64,000 nucleotides of DNA from Alteromonas pelagimontana (lineage in GTDB: Bacteria; Pseudomonadota; Gammaproteobacteria; Enterobacterales; Alteromonadaceae): assembly GCF_002499975.2 (NCBI RefSeq), contig NZ_CP052766.1, positions 1,364,001 through 1,428,000 on the forward strand, given 5' to 3'. This document shows, one piece after another, positions 1 through 8,937 of this stretch. Each line of letters begins with the position of its first letter. Position 1 is the stretch's first letter. The position numbers and the translations under genes were made by a program. A model generated the notes under the pieces. That model was not told where the DNA came from. It was given only the letters and a program-made list of their open reading frames with translations, and made no database searches.

Positions 1-165
1 GGTACCCGGTCCATTGGATGATGGCGGACGCGAAGAATTACGGCTGTTCTGATTAAGCCGGTCTTCTAAATCATTGAGCCTGTCCCACAGTACTTGAATG
101 ATCGCATTGGCATCATCCAGGTTCGTAGCAGTAGGCGGCTTGGGCTGTTGTTTTTTACGTGGCAT
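1..165 (-). pseudogene. IS66-family transposase, N-terminal part only (cut by window edge)
   Basis: The minus strand from an ATG at 165 encodes MPRKKQQPKPPT followed by a short coiled segment and the motif LNQNSRNSSRPPSSNGPGT. This is the hallmark N-terminal region of IS66-type (TnpC-like) DDE transposases: LEdRLnqNSrNSSrPPSsd. The frame is open to the window edge, so the remainder lies outside and it cannot be decided whether the element is intact. No terminal repeat was recognised between 165 and 240. It is listed as partial rather than proven broken. Family assignment rests on this motif alone. Confidence 0.6.
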
Positions 166-510
166 AGCACCACTTTGACACGCTGGCGCGATCGGTCAAT
201 AGGATCCCCTGGATCATGAAAAATAAATACTCTTGCTGTCAATGGGGCCGTGGTGAACGGTTACGAACAAATGACTACCTGCCAGCATCAAACTTTAAGA
301 TAAAACATATCTAATATATTCCGGTTGCAAAAATGCCAGCGCCGCCAGGCGGTTACTCTTAAGCCACTATACCCGCCGTAAAGAGTAACTAAGATACTGA
401 ATCGAAGCCGTTTATGAGCAGGATCATATCCGTGACTGCAGCTTACCTTTAGTAGATAGCCGAGTGACAATTATTTTCAATCGATCAGGTGTTATATACC
501 AGTTCAGTTG
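166..510. other. Gene-free interval with a hairpin
   Basis: No credible gene was found. The interval contains an inverted repeat, GTTACTCTT (about 352-360) paired with AAGAGTAAC (about 382-391), preceded by CCGCC/GGCGG. It lies just beyond the 3' end of the minus-strand chemoreceptor gene and could form a stem-loop. It lacks a T-run that would make it a convincing rho-independent terminator. Confidence 0.4.
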
Positions 511-1824
511 CTACCGCAATTCGTTCGCAAAGCGCCCTACAGCGTCTACCACCTGTCTAGCGCCTTCCTGAATCTCCAAAATCACGGCACCGGCTTGGTT
601 CGAAAGCTCCAATCCTTGCTCAGCTTTCTCGCGAGTGCTAAACATCTGATGCATAACTTCATCTGAAAGTAGCTGATTCTTCTCGACCACTCTTACAATC
701 TCTTCAGTGGCAGTGCTGGTGCGTCCTGCTAATTGGCGCACTTCATCGGCAACTACGGCAAACCCGCGCCCTTGCTCGCCTGCTCTTGCTGCTTCAATAG
801 CCGCGTTTAGTGCCAACAGGTTTGTTTGCTCCGCAATGCCTCCAATGGTTTGTACGATGGAATTTATCTGGAGAGACTGCTTGCCCAGAGCTTCGATACT
901 GTCAGTCGCTGCCTGCATTTGTGCGGCTATCTGCTGCATGGTTTCAACAGTTTGTTTTACAACAGTGGTGCCTTTCTTGGCACTTTCATCCGTTTGCTGA
1001 GAAACATCATAAGCCACGCCAGCGCCCTCCCTTACCTGGGTTTCCCGTGCCACCTGTTCAGTAACCACGCTGGCAAATTTTACTACTTTATAGAGTTTGC
1101 CTTCAGCGTCATACACCGGATTATAGGTGGCTTCCAGCCATACTTCGTTGCCACGACTATCAAGCCTTTTAAAGCGGTTCGCTACGTACTCGCCCTTATT
1201 GAGCCTTTTCCAGAACGCTGCGTATTCAGGCGAGGCCGCGTCGTCAGACGTGCAGAACTTGCGGTGGTGCTGGCCGATGATTTGCTCAAGCCGGTAGCCC
1301 ATGGCCCGCTGAAACTGCTCGTTTGCAGTGATAACAGTGCCGTCGAGATTAAACTGAATAACCGCCGTAGAGCGGATCAGCGCATCAATAAAAGACTCGC
1401 TCTCTTTTGTCTTTTCTACTGCTTTGGTAATGTCACGCGCATAGCCTTGTACGTATGACATTTTGCCGTTCGTGTCAGGTATCGGAAGCCACTGTACGTT
1501 CAGCCAAACCAGGGTGCCATCGGCATGAAGATAGCGATAGTCATCACTAACTGGCGCAAACTCTGCGACAGCCTTATTAAAGGCGCGGAAACAAGGCAAT
1601 TTAGTCACGTAGGCAGGAACGATCTCCGACAAAGGCCGCCCCTGTAGCTGCTCGGAACGATAACCCAAGGCATCTGCGAATTTCTGGTTTACCGCAGATA
1701 TGCATAAGTCGGCATCCAATCTTATAGATAGCATACCGCGATTCATTTGGTCCGCTAGTTGCCGCAGCATCGCCAGTTCCACACGTTGCTCTTCAATTTC
1801 TTTTTTGAGGCGGCTATTAAACAT
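511..1824 (-). CDS. Soluble methyl-accepting chemotaxis-type receptor with two PAS domains (BdlA/Aer2-like)
   Basis: This 437-residue protein has no transmembrane segment. Two PAS domains lie at about residues 25-135 and 145-260, each ending in a PAC-like strand ([26 protein letters not shown]). A short receptor signalling domain follows, containing the conserved hairpin tip [20 protein letters not shown] and [18 protein letters not shown]. The domain order (PAS-PAS-MCP, cytoplasmic, short C terminus) is that of BdlA-type receptors, which bind small ligands, heme or flavin and signal through CheA or to c-di-GMP circuits. The ligand cannot be read from sequence. The gene stands alone and points towards the window start. 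Confidence 0.85.
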   Translation of the reverse strand: MFNSRLKKEIEEQRVELAMLRQLADQMNRGMLSIRLDADLCISAVNQKFADALGYRSEQLQGRPLSEIVPAYVTKLPCFRAFNKAVAEFAPVSDDYRYLHADGTLVWLNVQWLPIPDTNGKMSYVQGYARDITKAVEKTKESESFIDALIRSTAVIQFNLDGTVITANEQFQRAMGYRLEQIIGQHHRKFCTSDDAASPEYAAFWKRLNKGEYVANRFKRLDSRGNEVWLEATYNPVYDAEGKLYKVVKFASVVTEQVARETQVREGAGVAYDVSQQTDESAKKGTTVVKQTVETMQQIAAQMQAATDSIEALGKQSLQINSIVQTIGGIAEQTNLLALNAAIEAARAGEQGRGFAVVADEVRQLAGRTSTATEEIVRVVEKNQLLSDEVMHQMFSTREKAEQGLELSNQAGAVILEIQEGARQVVDAVGRFANELR

Positions 1825-2019
1825 TTTAGTAATCCAACAGAAGATAGTAGGAAGTTATCGACCAGACAAACCAGATCTTGAACTGGTGAAGGCTAAATTT
1901 AGCCTTGGTTGTAGTACCAGGTTATTTAAGGCTAACGCTCCCCTATGAGTTCATCATCTTTCAGAAGGAAAACTGCTGTTCGAAATACACTTATAGCTGT
2001 AACTGAACGATACCGCTCC

Positions 2020-2291
2020 TTATACCGATCTGCATAAATAAGTACTCACTCAGCGTAGGTCTTCCCGCTTGCTGACAAAGAAGGCGTACGCCGCTTTGGT
2101 GGCTCCAAAGCAAGTGCGACTGATGCAGCTTTCAGGAAGCGGGAAAGCTGCGCCCGCAGGGAGAAAGCAGAACTTCCCATTTCTTACGTTGCATTATTTC
2201 GAAAGGCCCAGGCATTCCTTCAATAATGCGCCTTGAACTGAAAAGTTCTGCTTTCTCTGAGCTGATCACTTATTTATGCGGATCGGTATTA
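2020..2291. repeat. MITE-like element with about 24-bp terminal inverted repeats
   Basis: The left end reads TATACCGATCTGCATAAATA (from 2021) and continues into AGT. The right end reads ACTTATTTATGCGGATCGGT (from 2268) and continues into ATTA. The ends are inverted copies with one mismatch (T/C). The 272-bp interior has no ORF but is rich in secondary structure. AGAAAGCAGAACTT (about 2161-2174) pairs exactly with AAGTTCTGCTTTCT near 2243, and GCATTATT pairs with AATAATGC inside it. Ends plus foldable, non-coding interior fit a miniature inverted-repeat element. It sits between the chemoreceptor gene and rapA. No target duplication was confirmed. Confidence 0.6.
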
Positions 2292-2409
2292 CATTGCACT
2301 TCTGCTACACTTCCCTAATCTTTACCAGCGCGATTAAGTTGGATCTGCGCTTTATTACACGCAGCTTGGCAAGTACAATATCGCCCCCAAGAATGACAGA
2401 AGACGTAAT

Positions 2410-5235
2410 ATGACTTCAGCAAACGATTTTGCGGTCGGCCAGCGTTGGCTAAGTAATACCGAATCCGAACTGGGATTGGGCGCCATTATCAAAATAGACT
2501 TTCGCTCTGTGGAAGTATACTACCCCGCAAGCGGCGAAAGCCGGATTTATACGAAAAATGATGCTCCCCTTACTCGGTTGTTGTTTAGCCAAGGTGATAC
2601 CGTTAAAAGTCAGGATGGCTGGTCGTTAACTGTTTCCGACATTCAACAAAGCCAAGGGGTAATGATTTACCACGGTCAGCGCGAAGATACCGGCGCAGAT
2701 GTTCGGTTATCTGAAACCATGCTTGATCATCATATTCGTTTAAATCAGCCAGAGCAGCGATTGTTTAGTTTCCAGTTTGATAACCCAAAGTGGTTCGACT
2801 TGCGGCTTAACGCGCTTACTCATCAACATACGTACCTACGCTCTTCCACTATTGGGCTGGCAGGCGCGCGAATTGAGTTAATTCCACATCAGTTGCATAT
2901 CGCTTCAGAAGTTGGAAGACGGCATGCGCCCCGCGTGCTATTGGCAGATGAAGTGGGCTTGGGAAAAACCATAGAAGCCGCGCTTATCATTCACCAACAG
3001 CTAAAAACAGACCGCGCCCAGCGAGTGCTGATTGTCGTGCCGGATTCACTGGTGCATCAGTGGCTGGTGGAAATGTTACGACGGGTGAATCTGGCGTTTT
3101 CCATTTTCGACGAAAGCCGTTGCGAAGCGTTGGATGAATCTGGTACCAACCCTTTTGAAAATGAGCAGCTGGTATTATGTAGTATCGATTTTCTGCGTAA
3201 TAATCCCCAGCGCCATCAACAAGCTGCCGCCGCCGGCTGGGATTTGCTAGTCGTCGATGAAGCTCACCATCTTTCATGGTCAGCCGAGAGTCCATCGGAA
3301 GAGTATCAGCGTGTTGAACAATTGGCCGAAGTGACCGCAGGTGTGTTGCTGCTGACCGCCACCCCTGATCAACTTGGCCATGAAAGCCACTTTGCCCGGC
3401 TGCGGCTGCTTGACCCTGCCCGGTTTCATGATTACCAAACCTTTCTTGCAGAAGAAGCGAAATACAGCGAGCTGGCCGATGCCGTTGAACCGTTATTGAC
3501 AGACGCCAGTTTGAGTCAGGAGCAAAAGGATACATTGCAATCTCTTGCCCCAGAAATTCTTGCTCATTACTCTGATATTGATGATCCTGACGTGCGACAG
3601 GCTCTGGTTCATCAGCTTATTGACTGTCATGGCACCGGAAGAATATTGTTCCGCAACCGCCGGGCGGGGATTTCCGGCTTCCCGATTCGGGAACTCCATG
3701 ATTATCCGTTAGCTGCACCCGCCATCTATGACAGCGCTATTCATGGTAATGACCTGACCTACGCTTTATATCCAGAGCGTCAGCCCGCGTTGGTAAATAG
3801 CTGGATAGATGAAGATCCCAGAGTAGAATGGCTACTGGAATTTCTGTCCTCTATTCGCCCGGAAAAAGCGCTGCTCATTTGCGCCAGCGCAGTTACTGCA
3901 CAGCAACTCGGTGAAGCCATCCGGCTGCGAACTGGTATTCGCCACAGCGTATTCCATGAAGGAATGAGTATTGTGGAACGCGACAAAGCGGCACATTATT
4001 TTGCTGATCCGGAAGATGGCGCACAAATACTGTTGTGTAGTGAAATTGGTAGTGAAGGCCGCAACTTTCAGTTTGCCCACCACCTGATATTATTCGATTT
4101 GCCGCTAACCCCTGACTTGCTGGAGCAACGTATTGGGCGGCTGGATCGTATTGGCCAAACTAAAGATATTCAAATTCACGTTCCCTTTTTAGTCGGAAGT
4201 GCGCAGGCGGTGCTGCTTGACTGGTATCATCAGGGGCTGGAAGCGTTCACGCAAACCTGCCCAACAGGCTCAGGAGTGTTTGAAGAAGTAAAACCATTAC
4301 TTATCGGCGCCTGCCTCAATCCGGATGACGATAGCGCGTTAAGCGACTTGATTAACCAAAGTCATTCACTCAATCGGACATTAAAAGCACGGTTGGAAGA
4401 AGGGCGTGACCGGCTGCTTGAACTCAATGCTTCTGGAGAAGGTAAAGTAGAAACGCTGCTAGAGGAAATAGTGGCGCTGGACAGTTCACTGGACTTGTCT
4501 CGATTTATGGGGCGTTTACTCGATGCACTTGGTGTAAATCAGGAAGAAAAAGGTAACGATTGTTTTATTCTTACGCCCACTGAGCAAATGGTAAACCAGC
4601 TTCCCGGCCTCGATCCTGAAGGCATGACAGTCACGTATCGGCGCCGCGCAGCCACCACATTGGAACATGTACATTTTTTAAGTTGGGATCATCCATTGGT
4701 TCACAACGCCATTGATATGGTGTTAACCGATGTGCTAGGCAAAAGCAGCGTAGGCTTTATTGCAGATAAAAACCTGCCCAAAGGCGCCTATTGGCTGGAA
4801 ACTGTGTTTGTTCTAGAAGCTAATGCGCCAAAGGCTCTGCAACTGGGCAGATTCCTTCCTTCCACGCCTATCCGCATTTGTTTAGATGCGCAAGGCACTG
4901 AAGTCGACCATGATTTTGATGTTAGCCGGCTGGCAGGACGTAAAATTGCCCAACAGCTTATTCAGGCGTTGCAAAAGCAGGTAACCCTGCATCTGGAAAA
5001 GGCGAAGGTGGCAGCGCAGGAGCAAGCTCAGGAAATTTTACACACTGCCAAAACCGCTATGCATGAGACGTTAACAGGTGATATTCAGCGGTTAAAAGAT
5101 TTACAAAAGCAAAATCCGGCGGTGCGGGATAGCGAAATTGCCTTTGTTGAAAATCAGGTTGTTGAGCTTGATGCGGCGCTAAAATCTGCCGATGTCCAAT
5201 TTGATGCCGTGCGCATTGTGGTAAACAACCCATAA
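2410..5235 (+). CDS. rapA: RNA polymerase-associated ATPase RapA (HepA)
   Basis: This is a 941-residue SWI2/SNF2 ATPase that binds core RNA polymerase and promotes its recycling after transcription. An N-terminal Tudor-like region starts near VGQRWLSNTESELGLG, as in E. coli RapA. Walker A is at about 177-190 (ADEVGLGKTIEA) and the DEAH box near 282 (VVDEAHHLSW). Motif III is LLLTATP, and the helicase C-terminal motif VI near 572 reads EQRIGRLDRIGQ. A RapA-specific C-terminal half follows. Length is normal for the family (about 968). The stop codon TAA overlaps the rluA ATG by one base, indicating translational coupling. The rapA-rluA neighbourhood is also found in enterobacteria. Confidence 0.96.
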   Translation: MTSANDFAVGQRWLSNTESELGLGAIIKIDFRSVEVYYPASGESRIYTKNDAPLTRLLFSQGDTVKSQDGWSLTVSDIQQSQGVMIYHGQREDTGADVRLSETMLDHHIRLNQPEQRLFSFQFDNPKWFDLRLNALTHQHTYLRSSTIGLAGARIELIPHQLHIASEVGRRHAPRVLLADEVGLGKTIEAALIIHQQLKTDRAQRVLIVVPDSLVHQWLVEMLRRVNLAFSIFDESRCEALDESGTNPFENEQLVLCSIDFLRNNPQRHQQAAAAGWDLLVVDEAHHLSWSAESPSEEYQRVEQLAEVTAGVLLLTATPDQLGHESHFARLRLLDPARFHDYQTFLAEEAKYSELADAVEPLLTDASLSQEQKDTLQSLAPEILAHYSDIDDPDVRQALVHQLIDCHGTGRILFRNRRAGISGFPIRELHDYPLAAPAIYDSAIHGNDLTYALYPERQPALVNSWIDEDPRVEWLLEFLSSIRPEKALLICASAVTAQQLGEAIRLRTGIRHSVFHEGMSIVERDKAAHYFADPEDGAQILLCSEIGSEGRNFQFAHHLILFDLPLTPDLLEQRIGRLDRIGQTKDIQIHVPFLVGSAQAVLLDWYHQGLEAFTQTCPTGSGVFEEVKPLLIGACLNPDDDSALSDLINQSHSLNRTLKARLEEGRDRLLELNASGEGKVETLLEEIVALDSSLDLSRFMGRLLDALGVNQEEKGNDCFILTPTEQMVNQLPGLDPEGMTVTYRRRAATTLEHVHFLSWDHPLVHNAIDMVLTDVLGKSSVGFIADKNLPKGAYWLETVFVLEANAPKALQLGRFLPSTPIRICLDAQGTEVDHDFDVSRLAGRKIAQQLIQALQKQVTLHLEKAKVAAQEQAQEILHTAKTAMHETLTGDIQRLKDLQKQNPAVRDSEIAFVENQVVELDAALKSADVQFDAVRIVVNNP

Positions 5236-5942
5236 TGGCGAACCCGCAGTTCGAGTATAACCCACCGCTGTCGCCGTACCTGACCATCATTTACAGGGAC
5301 GACGATATTGTGGTAGCCAATAAGCCCGGCGGCTTGCTCAGTGTTCCGGGTAAAGCGCCGATACACCGGGATTCTCTGATTGCGCGGGTACAGCGGGTTT
5401 TTCCCACTGCGACTGTGGTTCATCGATTGGATATGGCAACATCTGGTGTAATGATAATGGCGTTAAATAAAGCCAGTCATCGGCACTTGTCTCGCCAGTT
5501 CGAGACTCGAAATACTCACAAACGGTATTTTGCCCGGGTCGACGGGAACGTACAGAATAACTACGGCGAAATTACGCTTCCGCTGATTTGCGATTGGCCA
5601 AACAGGCCAAAGCAGAAAGTCGATCATGAACACGGCAAACCGGCGCTTACCCGCTATGAAGTGGTAAGACGCAAAGACGATGAAACGCTGGTTGCTCTGC
5701 TACCGGTTACCGGTCGGTCACACCAGTTGCGCGTGCATATGTTGTCTATAGGGCACGTCATCCTTGGTGATCGACTTTACGCTGACGAAGTCATTAAAGG
5801 TAAAGCTGAACGGCTCCAACTGCACGCGCAATCTCTTATTATCACCCATCCCACCAGTGGCAATTGGCTTAGATTTGAAGCACCCATGCCCTTTGGCGAT
5901 TACTCCCCGCCTCCTCTGCCCTTGCCCGAGAACAACTGTTAA
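5235..5942 (+). CDS. rluA: Dual-specificity pseudouridine synthase RluA (23S rRNA U746 / tRNA U32)
   Basis: This is a 235-residue enzyme of the RluA family. The catalytic aspartate lies in HRLDMATSGVMIMA near residue 65. The substrate-binding ends are conserved: KPGGLLSVPGK near the N terminus and LLPVTGRSHQLRVHMLSIGH near residue 160. The family isomerises uridine to pseudouridine at U746 of 23S rRNA and U32 of several tRNAs. The short length without an S4 domain separates it from RluC and RluD. The start overlaps the rapA stop by one base. A strong palindrome at 5953-5995 directly follows and may end the transcript. Confidence 0.92.
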   Translation: MANPQFEYNPPLSPYLTIIYRDDDIVVANKPGGLLSVPGKAPIHRDSLIARVQRVFPTATVVHRLDMATSGVMIMALNKASHRHLSRQFETRNTHKRYFARVDGNVQNNYGEITLPLICDWPNRPKQKVDHEHGKPALTRYEVVRRKDDETLVALLPVTGRSHQLRVHMLSIGHVILGDRLYADEVIKGKAERLQLHAQSLIITHPTSGNWLRFEAPMPFGDYSPPPLPLPENNC

Positions 5943-5952
5943 GCAGCAGAAT

Positions 5953-5995
5953 ACTCATCCGCCTTGATGCGTGATCAGCCTCAAGGTGGATGAGT
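5953..5995. repeat. Palindromic repeat, possible rluA terminator
   Basis: ACTCATCCgCCTTGA (5953-5967) pairs with TCAAGGtGGATGAGT (5981-5995) around a 13-nt loop containing TGCGTGATCAG. A sequence with nearly the same arms and the same TGCGTGATCAG lies at 62832-62896, so this is a dispersed repeat as well as a candidate stem-loop. No long T-run follows, so terminator function is inference. Confidence 0.55.
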
Positions 5996-6053
5996 AGAAC
6001 TTCAGTTTTTATCTGAATTGCCGATACAAGCCCGACAGTTTTTTAAAGCAACT

Positions 6054-6923
6054 ATGGTAAAGGGTATGGGCGGATTCTTGGTTAAGTTAGTAATGGTAGT
6101 TGCCCTGATGCTGGTGAGTGCCATTTGCTTCGCCGACTCACGGGTGGAAGATATTAAGTTACAGTACCGTGAAAGTGAGTACACCACAGTGCTTGTGGGC
6201 GATACCGCCGTGCCGGTGTTTATTAAGCCGGCGGCAATACCTTTGTCTCGCGGCGTTGCTCTGATTGTAGTTGACGGTGGCTATTACGGCCTGTCGTTGC
6301 AAGATGCCAAAACCTTGGCAACCCAGCTAAACCTATGGGGGTGGGATACGCTTATTTCGCCCACGCTTCTTGATGATAGCCCGGTAAATCCGGCTACTGG
6401 CACTGCCCCGGCTGATTTACCTGATACCAGCATTCATCCCAGAAGTGACAGCTTGCCTGCGCAGCTGAATTTCACTGATTCGCAAACCCGTTTAACCTTA
6501 CTGATGAACGCACTTTATAATAAGGTTGAAGATAAAAAAGGGTTTCGTTTAGTCATCAGTCAAGGTATGACAGCAGCTCAACTCGTCAGCTTAGGTGCAG
6601 CAGAAAAAATTCCCATGCCGGACAGTATGGTAGTTATTGCCCCCTTCTGGCCTCAGGAGGACGCTAATAAAGCATTGGTGCACGAAATTGCCGACACTAA
6701 TTTTCCTGTCCTGGATATCAGCTTGCCTGACAGCAATCGATGGCAAAAACAAACGGTCACAACCAGAAGACAGGCCGCCATTGTCGCCCTGAAACTGCAT
6801 TATCGGCAGCGGCAAATGAAGGTACAGCCTGTGCCATCGTTTCAACCTTATACCTATGAGAATCCCTTCGTGAATGGGATAGGAAAAGAGATCTATGGCT
6901 GGATCACTTATCTGGGATGGTAA
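6054..6923 (+). CDS. DUF3530 family secreted/periplasmic protein (alpha/beta-hydrolase-like)
   Basis: This protein of about 289 residues has a signal peptide (VKLVMVVALMLVSAICFA, cleaved before DSRVED). The body resembles DUF3530 proteins, which are predicted alpha/beta-hydrolase folds. Visible features are a GVALIVVDGGYYG strand-turn, RLVISQGMTAAQLVSLG in the position of a nucleophile elbow (here SQGM rather than a canonical GxSxG), and FPVLDISLPDSNRW near the C terminus. The start was set at ATG 6054 so that the signal peptide begins normally; upstream in-frame ATG 6018 and downstream 6066 are alternatives. Function is unknown; weak elbow conservation suggests the catalytic site may not be active. 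Confidence 0.65.
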   Translation: MVKGMGGFLVKLVMVVALMLVSAICFADSRVEDIKLQYRESEYTTVLVGDTAVPVFIKPAAIPLSRGVALIVVDGGYYGLSLQDAKTLATQLNLWGWDTLISPTLLDDSPVNPATGTAPADLPDTSIHPRSDSLPAQLNFTDSQTRLTLLMNALYNKVEDKKGFRLVISQGMTAAQLVSLGAAEKIPMPDSMVVIAPFWPQEDANKALVHEIADTNFPVLDISLPDSNRWQKQTVTTRRQAAIVALKLHYRQRQMKVQPVPSFQPYTYENPFVNGIGKEIYGWITYLGW

Positions 6924-7156
6924 TGCAAGTCCGCAATGATGTTTGCTCACTCAGCGCGATAATTTGCCCGCTTTTCCCTTTTCTGCAGCTTACATGAAGG
7001 GAAACAAAAAACTGACCGTTCATTCAAGTTTCTTTCGACTCACTTTTTTTCTAAAGATTTCATTGATCTATTTTCGTTACTCTGGTTTAGGAGGAAATTA
7101 GGTTAGTAAGCGCTATACTAGGATCATAATAACAACATTGTTGGCAGTACTTGGTG

Positions 7157-7477
7157 ATGGTCACATCGTTCATAGACACGAAATCAAAACAATTATGCTA
7201 TTACTTGCACGCGTTCTGGGACGAGAAGTTGGCGTTCAGGGAAATAGAAATATTCTTCTGGGATACGCTGGAGGAATGGAGCCAGGTGGAATATAACCTG
7301 ACCCTGCCTTACACTCAGCAGGAACGCGTTTTCTGGCACTTGCTGCATCAATTACATTATTGGCCGGAAGAGAAGCTTCGTTCTGATACCTTTCTTGTCG
7401 AAGAGCTGACAAACTGCATCTCCTTTCTGGAAGGGAAAGGCATTTGCCCTTTCGACTGCATTGGCATTCGGCCCTAA
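7157..7477 (+). CDS. Conserved hypothetical small protein
   Basis: This 106-residue acidic/aromatic protein contains LHAFWDEKLAFREIEIFFWD and a cysteine-bearing C terminus (GKGICPFDCIGIRP). No domain was recognised. The ATG at 7157 was preferred over TTG 7151 and GTG 7154 in the same frame. Its independent reading frame and codon pattern suggest a real gene, but no function can be given. It lies between the DUF3530 gene and the ampG-like gene, with about 230 bp of non-coding DNA upstream. Confidence 0.5.
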   Translation: MVTSFIDTKSKQLCYYLHAFWDEKLAFREIEIFFWDTLEEWSQVEYNLTLPYTQQERVFWHLLHQLHYWPEEKLRSDTFLVEELTNCISFLEGKGICPFDCIGIRP

Positions 7478-7563
7478 ACGTCTGAATAGCTGACGAAAGG
7501 CTTGCGTTTGCCTGGGGTTATATGATCCAATGACGCTATTCCCCACCGTGACAGTTAACCATT

Positions 7564-8907
7564 TTGTTCCAAGCCCTGCGCGTATATAAAGATAAACGAT
7601 TAATCAGCGTCTTCCTGTTCGGTGTGGCCAGCGGCTTTCCCTGGTTGATGATTGGTTCTGTTATGTCAGCCTGGCTAAAAGATGAAGGGCTGAGCCGTTC
7701 GGCTATCGGCTTATTTGGTTCTATATTTTCTGTTTACGCCGTCAACTTCCTGTGGTCTCCGCTGCTGGATAGGGTGCGCCTTCCATGGCTAGGCCAAAGA
7801 CGAGGCTGGATTATTACCATGCAAGCTGGCATTGGCTTGTGTTGCCTCTATATGGCCACGCTAAATGTCCAAACGCAATTGTTTTACATGGCACTAACAG
7901 GGCTGATTCTCGCTGTGTTTTCTGCCACTCAGGATATTGCTATCGATGCCTATCGTATAGATATCATCAGGGAAGAAGAAAAAGATAAATTGTCTGCTGC
8001 TTCCTCGCTGGCAACTGCAGGTTGGTGGACCGGTTATGGTGGTTTGGGCGCAATCCCCTTTTTCCTCGCCGATTCCTCCAACTGGTACTGGCCGCAGATA
8101 TATTTTCTGCTCGGCGGCTTTATGCTTGTGCTGATGGCAGCAACCATTTGGGCGAAGGAGCCGCTTATCGACCGCACGGTGGTACAGGGTGCGGCAGAAA
8201 AACGTTTTGCCCAAGCGATCAGCGGTAACAAAGGCAAAGCCGGATTTGGCGCAAATGTCATGAGTTGGATGGTTGTCACCGTTGCTGAGCCGTTTCGAGA
8301 GTTTTTTCAGCGTAATGGTGTAAGGCTGGCGCTTTCGGTCCTGCTGTTTATTTTCCTGTTTAAGCTGGGCGAGGCGTTTTTGGGCCGTATGAGTATTGTA
8401 TTTTACAAAGAAGTCGGCTTTTCAAATAGCGACATCGGCTCGCTATCGAAGCTTTTAAACTGGTGGGTGACCATTGTTTTCTCCATTATCGGCGGATTAG
8501 TAAATATACGCTATGGCATTTACCGGGGGTTAATGATTGCAGGTATTGCTATGGCGAGTAGTAACCTGATGTTTGCGTGGATGGCGCAGACGGGACCAGA
8601 TAAAATGCTTTTTGCCGCCACTGTCATTGTCGATGGATTCACGGCAGCATGGAGCTCGGTAGCCATGGTAGCGTTTATTTCATTGCTGTGTAATCGCGCG
8701 TTTAGTGCTACTCAATATGCGCTGATGGCATCGTTAAGCGTGGCCGGACGTAATCTTTTGGCTTCGGGTTCCGGGGTCATTGTGGATTATCTGGGCGGAA
8801 ACTGGAGCGCGTTTTTTATTCTTACCGCCGTTATGGTAATACCAAGCCTGTTATTTCTTCGGACCATTAAACAAGACATTATTCGCGCCGAGAAACGAAG
8901 CTACTAG
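7564..8907 (+). CDS. AmpG-like muropeptide MFS transporter
   Basis: This 447-residue major facilitator has about twelve hydrophobic segments. The AmpG-family signature is visible: FGVASGFPWLMIGSVMSAWL in TM1, FSVYAVNFLWSPLLDRV after TM2, and SATQDIAIDAYRIDI in TM4-5. AmpG permeases import anhydro-muropeptides from the periplasm for cell-wall recycling. Some Alteromonadales paralogues of the same family have unknown substrates, so the symbol is left empty. The reading frame begins at a TTG codon (7564), and no in-frame ATG lies upstream before a stop. Confidence 0.8.
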   Translation: MFQALRVYKDKRLISVFLFGVASGFPWLMIGSVMSAWLKDEGLSRSAIGLFGSIFSVYAVNFLWSPLLDRVRLPWLGQRRGWIITMQAGIGLCCLYMATLNVQTQLFYMALTGLILAVFSATQDIAIDAYRIDIIREEEKDKLSAASSLATAGWWTGYGGLGAIPFFLADSSNWYWPQIYFLLGGFMLVLMAATIWAKEPLIDRTVVQGAAEKRFAQAISGNKGKAGFGANVMSWMVVTVAEPFREFFQRNGVRLALSVLLFIFLFKLGEAFLGRMSIVFYKEVGFSNSDIGSLSKLLNWWVTIVFSIIGGLVNIRYGIYRGLMIAGIAMASSNLMFAWMAQTGPDKMLFAATVIVDGFTAAWSSVAMVAFISLLCNRAFSATQYALMASLSVAGRNLLASGSGVIVDYLGGNWSAFFILTAVMVIPSLLFLRTIKQDIIRAEKRSY

Positions 8908-8937
8908 CGCTTTTAACTGCGGCGCGAGTTGAGAGGT

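Noticed and set aside
288..470. 60-codon ORF on the minus strand
   Set aside because: Lies over an inverted repeat, lacks a ribosome binding site and any resemblance to a known protein.
826..1458. 210-codon open frame on the plus strand
   Set aside because: It is the exact complement of the chemoreceptor gene with no family resemblance and no ribosome binding site.
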